The notes beneath the pieces were generated by a model. That model did not search any database and was not told where the DNA came from. It was given only the letters and a program-made list of their open reading frames with translations. DNA of 36,688 nucleotides from an uncultured Bacteroidota bacterium. GTDB lineage: Bacteria; Bacteroidota; Bacteroidia; Chitinophagales; Chitinophagaceae. How positions within the stretch are numbered: position 1 is the first letter of the stretch; each line of letters opens with the position of its first letter. Where the stretch lies: positions 1-36,688 of the forward strand of contig CAIYPC010000536.1 of NCBI GenBank assembly GCA_903927975.1. Reading direction: 5' to 3'. The translations under genes were made by a program, and so were the position numbers. Of this stretch, positions 15,969 through 25,141 are shown piece by piece.

Positions 15969-17348
15969 ATGAAACAGATTTCTAGAAAGTTCTCAACACG
16001 CTCTTTTAAAAAGCTTGCGTTTTCGGCAATTTTTATTTTGATTTTGAAGCAGAGCAATGGTCAGATGTGCGCCAGCGGCACCATTTATGCGCTTTCAAAT
16101 GCAGGAAATATATATCCTGTTTCTGTGAGCAGCGGTTCGGCAGGTGCCGTCATCAATTCCACTTCGCTCAACTCCACTAATTCAGCAAATGGCATTGGAT
16201 ATAATACAGTAAACGGTATTTTTTATTATTTCCAAAACGCAAGTAATGGAGGTTCGCAGCAGTTCGTGTCATATAATCCCTCAACCAATGCATACGTTAT
16301 CTTGGCTACAGCTCCCATAACTGCTACTGCATATAAAGGTTGCGTAAACTTTAACGGCACAGGTTATTATTGTCTTGATGCAAATAGCAACTTGTGCTAT
16401 TATAATATAGCTGCTAACACATGGACTTTAATATCCTCCACTTTCACGGATCAGTTCAGCAATAATGTAACAAACACACTTAAATCTGAAGCGAGCGGTG
16501 ACATTGAAATTGACGGTCTTGGCAATATGTGGATCGTTAGCAGCAGCAGTTCACAATATGGGCTTTATAAATTATCAGCACCATTGCCAACAACTAGTGT
16601 TGCGAGCATCACTTTAAAGCAATTGGTTAATCCCAACACAACAACACCCGGCGCAAATTTTGCGGGCATCGCTTTCGACCCTGCAGGAAATATTTATATG
16701 GGAACGAATAATGACCTATATATTTTACAAAATGATTTTACGTTAACTCACCTGGCCTCTTTTTCTATCGGAGGAATTTGCGGCGACCTCACATCATGCA
16801 ATTATCCTTTCAGCATTTTGGCCGTAACTTTTGAAAATGTTTCAGCTACTTCAACCGACGATAAAACGGTTTCCGTTTCATGGAGCGTTTCTGAACAGAA
16901 AAACAATAAAGGATATTATGTAGAGCAGAGCATCGATGGCTCATCATGGAATGAATTGGGTTTTGTTGCAAGCAAGGCTTCTGAAGGCAATGCACGATAT
17001 CAGTTCACAGATAATAACCCACAGCTTGGAATAAATTATTATAGAATTCATGAAGTTGACCTTGATGGTTCGGGGATATATTCAGAAATAAAAACAGTGA
17101 GCTTGCAAAATGTGGCGAACAATATTAAACTTTGGCCAAACCCAGCAAGAGATGCGATAAAGATTCAAAATAATAATGATAATTCTATTGCACGTATCTA
17201 CAGTCAATCAGGTTCTTTGGTTAGTGAGATCAGGTTAAAGTCGGGCACAAATAGTATTAGCGTCAGCTCTCTTGCTTTTGGTGCATACATTGTGAACGTG
17301 AGAGAGGCAAACGGACAAACATATAATCAGAAATTTATTAAGGAATAA
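15969..17348 (+). CDS. secreted protein with type IX secretion sorting domain
   Basis: A 459-residue protein. A signal peptide runs to about residue 32 (FILILKQSNGQ). Residues about 33-280 contain repeated short beta-strand blocks (GTIYALSNAGNIYPVS, GNMWIVSSSSSQYGLYKLSA, GNIYMGTNNDLYIL), suggesting a beta-propeller-like domain. Residues about 285-380 look like a fibronectin type III-like module (VSVSWSVSEQKNNKGYYVEQS ... YYRIHEVDLDGSG). The final 75 residues (LWPNPARDAIKIQ ... FGAYIVNVREANGQTYNQKFIKE) are a type A T9SS C-terminal domain, so the protein is exported across the outer membrane and probably attached to the surface. No catalytic motif is visible. The gene ends at a strong terminator. 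Confidence 0.9.
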   Translation: MKQISRKFSTRSFKKLAFSAIFILILKQSNGQMCASGTIYALSNAGNIYPVSVSSGSAGAVINSTSLNSTNSANGIGYNTVNGIFYYFQNASNGGSQQFVSYNPSTNAYVILATAPITATAYKGCVNFNGTGYYCLDANSNLCYYNIAANTWTLISSTFTDQFSNNVTNTLKSEASGDIEIDGLGNMWIVSSSSSQYGLYKLSAPLPTTSVASITLKQLVNPNTTTPGANFAGIAFDPAGNIYMGTNNDLYILQNDFTLTHLASFSIGGICGDLTSCNYPFSILAVTFENVSATSTDDKTVSVSWSVSEQKNNKGYYVEQSIDGSSWNELGFVASKASEGNARYQFTDNNPQLGINYYRIHEVDLDGSGIYSEIKTVSLQNVANNIKLWPNPARDAIKIQNNNDNSIARIYSQSGSLVSEIRLKSGTNSISVSSLAFGAYIVNVREANGQTYNQKFIKE

Positions 17349-17368
17349 TAGTTTGTTTAAAAATATTT

Positions 17369-17404
17369 AACTGCAATGACTGTTATAGTCATTGCAGTTT
17401 TTTA
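17369..17404 (+). terminator. intrinsic terminator of the T9SS cargo gene
   Basis: A 13-bp perfect stem (17369-17381 with 17387-17399; AACTGCAATGACT/AGTCATTGCAGTT) with a 5-base loop, followed by TTTTTATTT, 20 bases after the stop codon. Confidence 0.93.
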
Positions 17405-17633
17405 TTTAAGACAGAAAATTCACATCGCGCATCTTGCCAAAACCTGGAACGTTTTTGAGATATTAATAGATCTTCAAAGTTTCTCCCGCATCACATCCCT
17501 CAAATCATAAATATTCCTAAATATTTCATTAAGAGAAAACCATGGGCAACCATTTTTCGTAAATAGAACGAAAGGAATTTTAAAATAGTAATCCCCCCTT
17601 CTTTATAAACAAGGGTTGTATCCACATTAAGAC

Positions 17634-17663
17634 ACCCTCTGCTATACCCTGCGGAGGGTTTTT
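17634..17663 (+). terminator. orphan intrinsic terminator
   Basis: ACCCTCTGC (17634-17642) pairs with GCGGAGGGT (17651-17659) using one G-U pair, with an 8-base loop and a following TTTTT. It is more GC-rich than its surroundings. The nearest upstream gene already has its own terminator 230 bases earlier. Confidence 0.8.
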
Positions 17664-17694
17664 ATTTCCTGATAACATAGAAATAGCAAATCAA

Positions 17695-17727
17695 TTTGCC
17701 GTGATTTTCATTCCATCCTTACATTTG
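17695..17727 (+). promoter_or_regulatory. promoter of the crotonase-family gene
   Basis: TTTG at 17695-17698, 21-base spacer, TACATTTG at 17720-17727 (matches TAnnTTTG). Transcription would start near 17732, giving a leader of about 14 bases before the ATG at 17746. Confidence 0.55.
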
Positions 17728-17745
17728 TTTTCATAATTTTTTTCT

Positions 17746-18516
17746 ATGCTCCACGAAATTCAAAATGGATATGTAAAAGTTGAGCCGCACAATGGCATTA
17801 CCACCATAGAGTTTTTTCACCCACAAAGCAACTCGTTGCCCGGCAAAATGCTGGCAGAACTTGCCAAAGAAATTCACGCCGCAGGGAATGATGCGGACAC
17901 AAAAGTTATTCTGCTTCGTTCAGGCGGCGACAAAGCTTTTTGTGCTGGGGCATCGTTTGATGAACTGTATGCTATAAAAAACAAAGAAGAAGGGTTGGAA
18001 TTTTTCAGTGGCTTTGCCCATCTTATCAATGAAATGCGCAAATGCCCGAAGTTTATTGTGGTTCGTGTGCAAGGCAAATGCGTAGGTGGCGGCGTGGGGA
18101 TTGTTGCAGCAGCAGATTATGCAATAGCAACTGAGGGAGCGGAAATAAAATTAAGTGAACTGGCGATGGGCATCGGTCCTTTTGTGGTTGGTCCTGCAGT
18201 GGAAAGGAAAATTGGCTTATCGTGTTTCACGCAATTATCTATTGATTCAAACATGTGGCGAAATGCGGACTGGGCAAGGAGAAAAGGGCTTTATGCAGAA
18301 CTGCATCCGGATGTAACTGGTATGGATGAATCTATCAGGCGATTGACGGAAGTGCTTTCTCATTCAAGTGTGGAGGCAATGGCTGATATGAAAAAAGTTT
18401 TCTGGCATGGAACAGAGCATTGGGATAAATTATTGATTGAAAGAGCAGCTATTAGCGGGAAATTGATAATCAGTAGTCATTCAAAAAAGGCGATAGAAAA
18501 GTTTAAAAAGAAATAA
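17746..18516 (+). CDS. enoyl-CoA hydratase/isomerase (crotonase) family protein
   Basis: A 256-residue crotonase-fold protein acting on an acyl-CoA. The CoA/oxyanion-hole segments are AFCAGASFDEL and VQGKCVGGGVGIVAAADYAIA. Of the two catalytic Glu of hydratases (E144 and E164 in the rat enzyme), only the second appears conserved (E in KLSELAMGIGP); the first position is Gly in GGGVGIV. The enzyme may therefore be an isomerase, ring-isomerase or other crotonase rather than a standard hydratase. PaaG-type isomerases of phenylacetate catabolism also lack that Glu, and paaZ lies 3.5 kb upstream, but the link is weak. It appears to be transcribed alone from its own promoter. Confidence 0.88.
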   Translation: MLHEIQNGYVKVEPHNGITTIEFFHPQSNSLPGKMLAELAKEIHAAGNDADTKVILLRSGGDKAFCAGASFDELYAIKNKEEGLEFFSGFAHLINEMRKCPKFIVVRVQGKCVGGGVGIVAAADYAIATEGAEIKLSELAMGIGPFVVGPAVERKIGLSCFTQLSIDSNMWRNADWARRKGLYAELHPDVTGMDESIRRLTEVLSHSSVEAMADMKKVFWHGTEHWDKLLIERAAISGKLIISSHSKKAIEKFKKK

Positions 18517-18529
18517 GGAATTGATAAGG

Positions 18530-18645
18530 GATAATTGAAAAATGATAATGCCAGATATTGGAATTGTCGTGACACTGTCACGACAATTGAACTGGTCGTA
18601 TTTTTTGCTGCTCACTTAATGGAGAATTGATAATTGAAAAATGAT
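18530..18645. repeat. 13+1+13 bp palindrome flanked by 17-bp direct repeats
   Basis: The word GATAATTGAAAAATGAT occurs at 18530-18546 and again at 18629-18645. Between them lies a perfect palindrome: arm AATTGTCGTGACA (18562-18574), a central C, and the complementary arm (18576-18588). The right direct repeat contains the start codon of the DNA glycosylase gene. The arrangement resembles a small non-coding mobile repeat or an operator; it could also act as an RNA hairpin at the crotonase 3' end. Confidence 0.8.
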
Positions 18646-19273
18646 CAATGTATTTACTAAAGAAAATTTTCACAAGCTTTGTGATGGGCTTGCAAAAAAA
18701 GATAAGCACTTAAAAAATATTATTGCTCAATATGGCTATCCGCCGATGTGGCAGCGCAAGCCAAATTTTGAAACGCTTATACATATCATTCTTGAACAGC
18801 AGGTCTCTCTCGCTTCTGCGAAAGCAGCACTCAACAAGCTGAAAGAAAAAATTGGCAACATCACCCCCAAAAAATTATTGAAATTAACTGATGAAGAACT
18901 GAAAGCATGTTATTTCAGCAGACAGAAAACTATTTATGCAAGGCATCTTGCAGCGTCAATTGTGAATGGTGAATTGTCGATAAAAAAAATCGTTTCGGCA
19001 AGCAATGATGAAATACGGAGCGAATTGACAAAAATAAAAGGCATTGGAAATTGGACGGTTGATATCTTTCTATTGATGGGCTTGCAACGATCGGATATTT
19101 TCCCGATTGGCGATTTAGCTGTAATAAACAGTTTGAAAAAACATAAGGAACTTCCACATCATATTTCCAGAGAAGAAATATTATTGTTAACAGAACGATG
19201 GAAGCCGCACCAGTCGGTTGCTGCAATGATTTTATGGCAAGCATACATTAAGGAAAGGAATATCAGGATTTAA
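18641..19273 (+). CDS. DNA-3-methyladenine glycosylase (AlkA-type, HhH-GPD family)
   Basis: A 210-residue base-excision repair enzyme that should remove alkylated purines from DNA. The HhH-GPD core is clear: ILEQQVSLASA (helix near the base pocket), the helix-hairpin-helix KIKGIGNWTV at 131-140, and the catalytic aspartate D158 in FPIGDLAV. There is no Lys at the HhH that would mark a bifunctional lyase and no C-terminal Fe-S cluster, so it is a monofunctional glycosylase. It lacks the N-terminal domain of E. coli AlkA (282 aa), as do many compact homologues. The start ATG lies within the right copy of a 17-bp direct repeat. Confidence 0.92.
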   Translation: MINVFTKENFHKLCDGLAKKDKHLKNIIAQYGYPPMWQRKPNFETLIHIILEQQVSLASAKAALNKLKEKIGNITPKKLLKLTDEELKACYFSRQKTIYARHLAASIVNGELSIKKIVSASNDEIRSELTKIKGIGNWTVDIFLLMGLQRSDIFPIGDLAVINSLKKHKELPHHISREEILLLTERWKPHQSVAAMILWQAYIKERNIRI

Positions 19274-19466
19274 AGGCTCCTAGCTATTTCATAGAAAGCT
19301 AATAACAATTGTTTTTTAATAAATTTCTATATTTTTAATATTATAAATGTGCAGCAGACATTTATAGATAACTCTCATTTTAGTTGAAGATATTAATCTA
19401 ACGATTGAATTAGAACCCTCTCCTTTGTAAAGAAATTTGTTTGCAGATTTGAGGAAAGAACTGTTG

Positions 19467-20078
19467 ATGGAAAAAGATAACCAAACTTACACTGCGCTGT
19501 GGTTGCTGTTCAAAACTGGCAACAAAGAAGCTTTTTCTAAGCTTTATCAATTCCATATAAAATCATTGATTGCATACGGAGCTAAGCTTTGTGATGATGA
19601 AGAATTACTGAAAGATAATATCCAGGATTTGTTTATCGAGCTGTGGAACAGCCGGGAAAATCTGGCGGATGTTGATTGCGTGAAATTCTATTTATTCAAA
19701 GCACTTCGTTATAAACTCATACGGTCTGAAAAAGTACGCCAGTCACAATACATATTTTCTAAAAATTTTTCAGAATCAGCCAATACATATAATACATTTG
19801 AACAATCTGTAGAATCTGAAATGATTGAAAAAGAATTGCTGGATTCACAAATCAGTTCACTTCAAAAAGCAATAAAATCACTCACAAAACGGCAACAGGA
19901 AGCAATACAGCTTCGGTTTTATCAGGGCTTCACAAATGATCAGATTGCAGAGTTGATGGGCATGAACTATCAGTCTGTCAGCAATCTTATGTACACTGCA
20001 CTTTGCCGCATAAAAAAGAACCTCAAACCACCTGTTTATACATCGGCACTGGCTACCGTTTTCCATTTGTTTTTCTAA
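19467..20078 (+). CDS. RNA polymerase ECF-type sigma factor (FecI-like)
   Basis: A 203-residue sigma factor. Region 2 spans about 15-85 (LYQFHIKSLIAYGAKLCDDEEL ... DLFIELWNSRENLADV), region 4 about 130-180 with the helix-turn-helix LTKRQQEAIQLRFYQGFTNDQIAELMGMNYQSVSNLMYTAL. The ATG at 19467 is preferred over the upstream TTG at 19437. It is followed by a FecR-type anti-sigma gene and a SusC receptor with STN domain, so it is expected to be released when the receptor binds its substrate and to direct transcription of the SusC/SusD pair (established logic for this class). Confidence 0.95.
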   Translation: MEKDNQTYTALWLLFKTGNKEAFSKLYQFHIKSLIAYGAKLCDDEELLKDNIQDLFIELWNSRENLADVDCVKFYLFKALRYKLIRSEKVRQSQYIFSKNFSESANTYNTFEQSVESEMIEKELLDSQISSLQKAIKSLTKRQQEAIQLRFYQGFTNDQIAELMGMNYQSVSNLMYTALCRIKKNLKPPVYTSALATVFHLFF

Positions 20079-20173
20079 CCGAAAAAAATTCTTTGTTTTT
20101 TTTGAGTATAAATGTCTGGCTTCTTACACCTCACTAAGGAGCATTCGGGTTTTACCAAACTTAACAAACTGTA

Positions 20174-21265
20174 GTGGAGAATTTTGACGCCAACGTTTTT
20201 TCATTTTTTGACAATGATGAATTTGTCAGATGGGCAACCAGCCCAGATGAAACAAGCGATGCGTATTGGAATGCTTGGCTGCAAAAAAACCCTCACCGAA
20301 TTGATGATTTATTAAAGGCAAGAAGAATTGCGCAGGATCTGGCAAAAGCACAAAAGCCATTAGCAAATCCTGAAAAACTTTCAAAAGATATTTGGGAAAA
20401 CATCAGCCTGAATATTCAGCAGCCGCAAAATGTAGTTTCCATTTCCAAATCATATTCTAGAACCCAGTATTATTGGGTTGCAGCATCTGTTGCAGGCTTG
20501 CTCGTTGTCGCTTCTTCTTTTTATTTTCTTTTTAATTCAGGTAAAAACATTCGCAATAATCCCCCAGAAAAAGTTGCCAGTGTAATAATTGATAATAATC
20601 TACAGCATATCAACAGCACTACGGAAAACCGTGTTGTTTATTTGGTAGATGGAACAAAAATCACTTTGCAGCCAGGCGCTTCAATCAGGCATGCGGTATT
20701 TCTTCAAAAAGATAAAAGAGAAGTTTATTTGGATGGGGACGCTTTTTTTGAAGTGGAAAAAGATGCAAACAGACCATTTTATGTATATGCGCACGACATT
20801 GTTCTTCGCGTGTTGGGCACAAGTTTCAATGTTACCACCAATAAAAACAATGGCAACGTAACTGTTCTTGTTAAAACAGGAAAAGTGTCTGTTTATAAGA
20901 GTAACAATCGCAACAATGCCGAATTCGTTCTTACCCCAAATGAAAGTGTGCGGTACACAGCACAAAATAAAAGCATCATAAAATCCGAATCAGATGCAGA
21001 GCTTTCAAAAGCAAGCATAATCCCAAAACATTATGTTCTTTTCAATTTTGAAGAAACACCAGTAATAAAAATTTTTGGAGTGCTTGAAGAAGCTTATGGT
21101 ATTCACATTCATTGTGACGAAAATGTTTTTTCAAAATGCATCATCACCACAGCGCTCAACGATGCTACATTTGATGAGAAGCTAAAAATTATTTGCGAAG
21201 CAATCAACGCCAGTTATAGCATTGAAAATAATGAAGTGACCATTGAAGGGAAAGGCTGTAAATAG
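20174..21265 (+). CDS. FecR-family anti-sigma factor
   Basis: A 363-residue inner-membrane protein. The N-terminal cytoplasmic part (about 1-95) would bind the sigma factor; a single transmembrane helix spans 99-120 (YYWVAASVAGLLVVASSFYF); the periplasmic part holds the FecR domain (GTKITLQPGASIRHAVF ... GDAFFEVEKDANRPFYVYA) and a C-terminal DUF4974 (about 295-360), related to the STN domain. It starts with GTG; no earlier ATG fits. It relays the signal from the STN domain of the SusC receptor to the sigma factor. It is 95 bp downstream of the sigma gene and ends before a terminator. Confidence 0.95.
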   Translation: MENFDANVFSFFDNDEFVRWATSPDETSDAYWNAWLQKNPHRIDDLLKARRIAQDLAKAQKPLANPEKLSKDIWENISLNIQQPQNVVSISKSYSRTQYYWVAASVAGLLVVASSFYFLFNSGKNIRNNPPEKVASVIIDNNLQHINSTTENRVVYLVDGTKITLQPGASIRHAVFLQKDKREVYLDGDAFFEVEKDANRPFYVYAHDIVLRVLGTSFNVTTNKNNGNVTVLVKTGKVSVYKSNNRNNAEFVLTPNESVRYTAQNKSIIKSESDAELSKASIIPKHYVLFNFEETPVIKIFGVLEEAYGIHIHCDENVFSKCIITTALNDATFDEKLKIICEAINASYSIENNEVTIEGKGCK

Positions 21266-21325
21266 GGGTAAAATATTTTTAATAAAACTTAAATTTTTAT
21301 GGTAACATAAAGTAAACATAAACAA

Positions 21326-21356
21326 AAACGGCGATGCTGCAACATCACCGTTTTTT
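21326..21356 (+). terminator. intrinsic terminator after fecR
   Basis: AAACGG (21326-21331) pairs with CCGTTT (21348-21353) and GATG with CATC inside, with one C/A mismatch and a 6-base loop, followed by TTTT. It separates the sigma/anti-sigma transcript from the SusC/SusD transcript. Confidence 0.85.
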
Positions 21357-21442
21357 AATCCCCTTGTCAGGCACATTTTTACATGCGCTTGACTAGGAGT
21401 TTCATTTTGCCACATTTTTAACCGACAAAACTGTTTAAAGTT

Positions 21443-24400
21443 ATGAACAAAAATGGAGAATCTAAACGCGCTTTATTGTTCATTATGAAAGTTTCTCTTC
21501 TTCAAATTCTGCTCACTGTAAGCTTCATCAGCTACTCGTTTGCTAAAACAGCAAGCGGACAGGAAGTTTTGGACAAGAAAGTTTCATTGAACCTTCCTTC
21601 AAAAGAAATTAAAGCTGTATTAAAGACAATTGCTGCGTCAACACAAGTTGGGTTTACTTACACCAATAGCACGTTTCCTGACAAGCAAAAAATTACCGTA
21701 GTTGCCAATAATGAAAGACTGGGTGACGTGCTTTCAAGAATATTGAATCCATTCGGCATTTCATTTGAAGTAATAGGCAGCCAGATAGTTTTAAAAAGAA
21801 AAGAAACAAAATCATTAAGCCAGTTAAAGGAAGCAACTGACGAAACTGAAAAATTTAAACTTGTTACAGGAACAATATTGGGCGCTGATGGCACGGCACT
21901 GCAAGGTGCAAGTGTAACGGTTGCCGGAACTACCAGAGGAACTGTAACTGATGAAAGAGGACATTTTCAGATCCAAGCTAATGAAGGCGATGTGTTGGTG
22001 GTTTCTTCAATTGGATATGTTGTTTCAAGAATTCCTGTTGGCTCTTCTTCAGAGCTTAGTATCAGCTTAAAGAAGTCTGACAATACCATGAACGAAGTAG
22101 TGGTTACTGCCCTTGGTATTTCAAGACAAAAAAGAGCACTGGGTTATTCTCAGGAACAAATCAAAGGAAGCGAGCTAACTCAGTCAAACGCTCCGAATGT
22201 AATCAATGCCATCGAAGGTAAAATGGCAGGCGTCAATATCACAAGTCCAAATGGGGTTGATGGTGGAAGCACCAGAATTTTGATTGGTGGAAATAATACC
22301 ATACAAGGCGATAACCAACCGTTGATTATTATTGATGGGATGCCGATGGACAATACTATTCCAACTGCTGCTCAGGATGTGACTGCACCCAAAGATTGGG
22401 GCAGCGCAATTAATTTAATAAACCCACAGGACATAGAAACTTTCAGCGTTCTTAAAGGGCCTGCTGCCGCCGCATTATATGGAGGCCGCGGTGCAAATGG
22501 AGTGATATTGATCACCACAAAAAAAGGCAGCAAGCGCGAAGGGCTTGGTGTTGATTATAATATGACCTATAAAAATGTTGACCCATATCGATACCTTAAA
22601 ATGCAGAACGAATATGGGGCTGGCGGCATGGTATCGTTGAATGCGCCGCAATATCTCACTGACGGGAGCGGAAATCCTGTTCTTACTGACGGATGGTCAG
22701 GGTTGTTCGTAGATCCTAAAACAGGAACTGGCCCTTATGGCATTGATACATGGAACCAGGTTAGTTGGCCGGGCACAGGGCTCTCATGGGGCCATAAAAT
22801 GGATGGCACTGTTATTAAATGGTGGGATGGCACTATGAAAGCGGATGTTCCACAACCAAATAATATCAACTCGTATTATAGAAATGGCAATCAGCTTACA
22901 AATAACGTTTCTGTTTCAGGCGGAAATGAATGGGGAACTTTAAGAGCATCTTATACCAGATTAAATAATACTGGAATCATTCCTAATTCAGATTACAATC
23001 AAAATACTTTTAACCTGGGCACAAGTGTAAAACTTACAAAACGAGTGAATGTGCTGATGAATGTTTCTTACTTCACCAACACAAATCATAATGCACCAGC
23101 ATTGGGAAATACGGAAAGCGGGCTTCAATCTAACCTTATATATGCTTATGGAAGAAATTACAGAGGCAAAGCAGATAATGGCAATTATAGATTGCCTGAT
23201 GGCTCTCAAAATAAATTTAGCGGTTTTCCATGGGCAGGCAACGGAGCTGCTCAATATCTTTATTGGAATACTTATGCAAACAACGAATATGTTACAAGAA
23301 ACAAATTAATCGGTTCTGCTCAATTGAATTATGAAGCAACCAGCTTTTTGAATTTAATGATGCGGGCAAGCATCGATGCAAATAATAATCAGGATGAAAC
23401 AATAGATGATCCTACTAACGCATTGGGCAATTATGGGGCTATGTATGCAAATGGATTGACTAAAGATGTAGCGAACAACTACGACTGGCTTGCTACATTG
23501 CATAAAGAAAATATCGGCAAATCGGATATCAGTGCGAAACTTTCAGTAGGCGGCACAGCTTACAAAAGATCTTCGTATGGCATTGCTGGATCAGTGGGGG
23601 GTAGCAGCTCAACAAGTAATGTTCCTTATCTATCTTATTTTGGCAATTATACAGGCAATGTACAATCAGGTCAGGTGCCGACAGAAAGCTGGTATGACAA
23701 AAAATTAAATTCATTGTACAGCTTCCTTAATGTATCATACAAAAATTATCTTTATCTGGATGTAACTGCAAGGAACGACTGGTCATCAACATTGCCGAAA
23801 AGCGAATGGTCTTATTTCTTCCCTTCTTTTTCTGCAAGCTATGTATTTTCAGATGCTCTTAAAATCGATCCTAATATTTTGAGCTTTGGTAAAATAAGAG
23901 CTGCATGGGCAGAAGGAGCGGTTGATGTTCCTCCATATGCAATTAATACAGTTTATACTTCAGGAAGTTTTGCAGGAAGCCCAACATCTAGTTTGCCAAG
24001 CGCTTTGCCTGCAATCAACTATAAACCTCAGATCAATAGAACAGCAGACTTTGGTGTTACATTGGGGTTTCTTCATAACAGAATTAATTTCGATTTCAGA
24101 TATTATCATGGTCGTGCTATTAATCAGTTGTTAAATTCTCCATTGCCAATTTCATCTGGTGTTTCTAGCATCATCATAAATACAGGCGTTTTAGAAAATT
24201 CGGGTCTGGAATTAATGGTGAACGCAAAAGTTGTTGATATGCCATTTATCAAGTGGGATGTTAGCCTCAACATGTCAAACAATTATAATAAATTGATATC
24301 ACTTTCTCCAGGCGCAACAAGAGTTGACATGAACAATATATGGGGCGGGAGCGGCACTTATATATCTGCAGTTGTTGGACAGGAATATGGAGCAATCCTC

Positions 24401-25141
24401 GGTTATGATTATGTATACGATTCTAAAACACACCAAAAATTATTACAGAACCAAGCAGAGATCATGAGCAATTTCGGAGTGGATGCAAACACAGCAGCAG
24501 CTATGAAAGGAACAGTTTATCAAGCTACCACTAATATCGTCCCAATAGGAAACTCAACTCCAAAATTCCGTGGCGGAATGACGAATACATTCAGTTTTAA
24601 AGGTGGTTTTTCTGTAAGTGCTTTAATAGATTGGAAAATTGGCGGACAAATATGGAGCGGCACTTATGCTTCAATGATGCAACAAGGAACTGCTCCTGAA
24701 ACTTTAAAAGAAAGAGATGGTGGCGGACTTCCTTATACAACTCCTGATGGCACAGCTACAAAATGGGGTGTGATTTTGCCTGGCGTTTATGACGATGGAT
24801 CCCCTAACACAACCGTGGTGCATTACTATTACAAGTATATGCAGTATGGTGTGTGGAGCAGCGGCCCTAATAACAGCCAATGGGTTCACAGAACTGGGGT
24901 TCTGAATGATACCTGGTACAAATTAAGAGAGGTGTCGATTAATTACGCAATACCTACTGCGCTTGTAAGAAAAACAAAAGCATTGCAGGCCGCATCTATA
25001 TCATTAGTAGGAAGAGACCTCTTCTACATTCATAGTTCATTGCCTGATCATATTAATCCAGAAGGGGTAAATGGTGCGGGAAATGCTCAAGGTATAGAAT
25101 TCGCTTCTTTGCCGGGAGTTCGCTCTATGGGGGTTCATTGA
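21443..25141 (+). CDS. SusC/RagA-type TonB-dependent receptor with STN domain; 3' end probably frameshifted
   Basis: A 1232-residue outer-membrane receptor that imports glycan or peptide fragments with its SusD partner. After the signal peptide (MKVSLLQILLTVSFISYSFA region) come an STN signalling domain (about 45-115), a carboxypeptidase-like domain (about 140-210; GTVTDERGHFQI, SSIGYV), the plug (about 220-330; NEVVVTALGI, LIIIDGMPMDN) and the 22-strand barrel. The STN domain couples it to the upstream FecR/sigma pair. Homologues end with a last strand finishing in Phe; here the frame stops after GVRSMGVH. Adding one T after 25139 would read LRLSF then TAA at 25153-25155, an ideal ending, so a one-base deletion or a sequencing error is likely. 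Confidence 0.95.
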   Translation: MNKNGESKRALLFIMKVSLLQILLTVSFISYSFAKTASGQEVLDKKVSLNLPSKEIKAVLKTIAASTQVGFTYTNSTFPDKQKITVVANNERLGDVLSRILNPFGISFEVIGSQIVLKRKETKSLSQLKEATDETEKFKLVTGTILGADGTALQGASVTVAGTTRGTVTDERGHFQIQANEGDVLVVSSIGYVVSRIPVGSSSELSISLKKSDNTMNEVVVTALGISRQKRALGYSQEQIKGSELTQSNAPNVINAIEGKMAGVNITSPNGVDGGSTRILIGGNNTIQGDNQPLIIIDGMPMDNTIPTAAQDVTAPKDWGSAINLINPQDIETFSVLKGPAAAALYGGRGANGVILITTKKGSKREGLGVDYNMTYKNVDPYRYLKMQNEYGAGGMVSLNAPQYLTDGSGNPVLTDGWSGLFVDPKTGTGPYGIDTWNQVSWPGTGLSWGHKMDGTVIKWWDGTMKADVPQPNNINSYYRNGNQLTNNVSVSGGNEWGTLRASYTRLNNTGIIPNSDYNQNTFNLGTSVKLTKRVNVLMNVSYFTNTNHNAPALGNTESGLQSNLIYAYGRNYRGKADNGNYRLPDGSQNKFSGFPWAGNGAAQYLYWNTYANNEYVTRNKLIGSAQLNYEATSFLNLMMRASIDANNNQDETIDDPTNALGNYGAMYANGLTKDVANNYDWLATLHKENIGKSDISAKLSVGGTAYKRSSYGIAGSVGGSSSTSNVPYLSYFGNYTGNVQSGQVPTESWYDKKLNSLYSFLNVSYKNYLYLDVTARNDWSSTLPKSEWSYFFPSFSASYVFSDALKIDPNILSFGKIRAAWAEGAVDVPPYAINTVYTSGSFAGSPTSSLPSALPAINYKPQINRTADFGVTLGFLHNRINFDFRYYHGRAINQLLNSPLPISSGVSSIIINTGVLENSGLELMVNAKVVDMPFIKWDVSLNMSNNYNKLISLSPGATRVDMNNIWGGSGTYISAVVGQEYGAILGYDYVYDSKTHQKLLQNQAEIMSNFGVDANTAAAMKGTVYQATTNIVPIGNSTPKFRGGMTNTFSFKGGFSVSALIDWKIGGQIWSGTYASMMQQGTAPETLKERDGGGLPYTTPDGTATKWGVILPGVYDDGSPNTTVVHYYYKYMQYGVWSSGPNNSQWVHRTGVLNDTWYKLREVSINYAIPTALVRKTKALQAASISLVGRDLFYIHSSLPDHINPEGVNGAGNAQGIEFASLPGVRSMGVH

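Larger units (their letters stand above)
17405..17745. other. intergenic stretch, 341 bp after the terminator
   Basis: No ORF of note. It contains an orphan rightward terminator (17634-17663) with no gene before it and then a promoter (17695-17727) for the crotonase gene. The 230 bases between the first terminator and the orphan one may encode a short RNA. Confidence 0.6.

Noticed and set aside
18562..18588. Palindrome as an ordinary terminator for the crotonase gene
   Set aside because: It lacks a following U-tract and lies 46 bases past the stop, so an operator or repeat is at least as likely.
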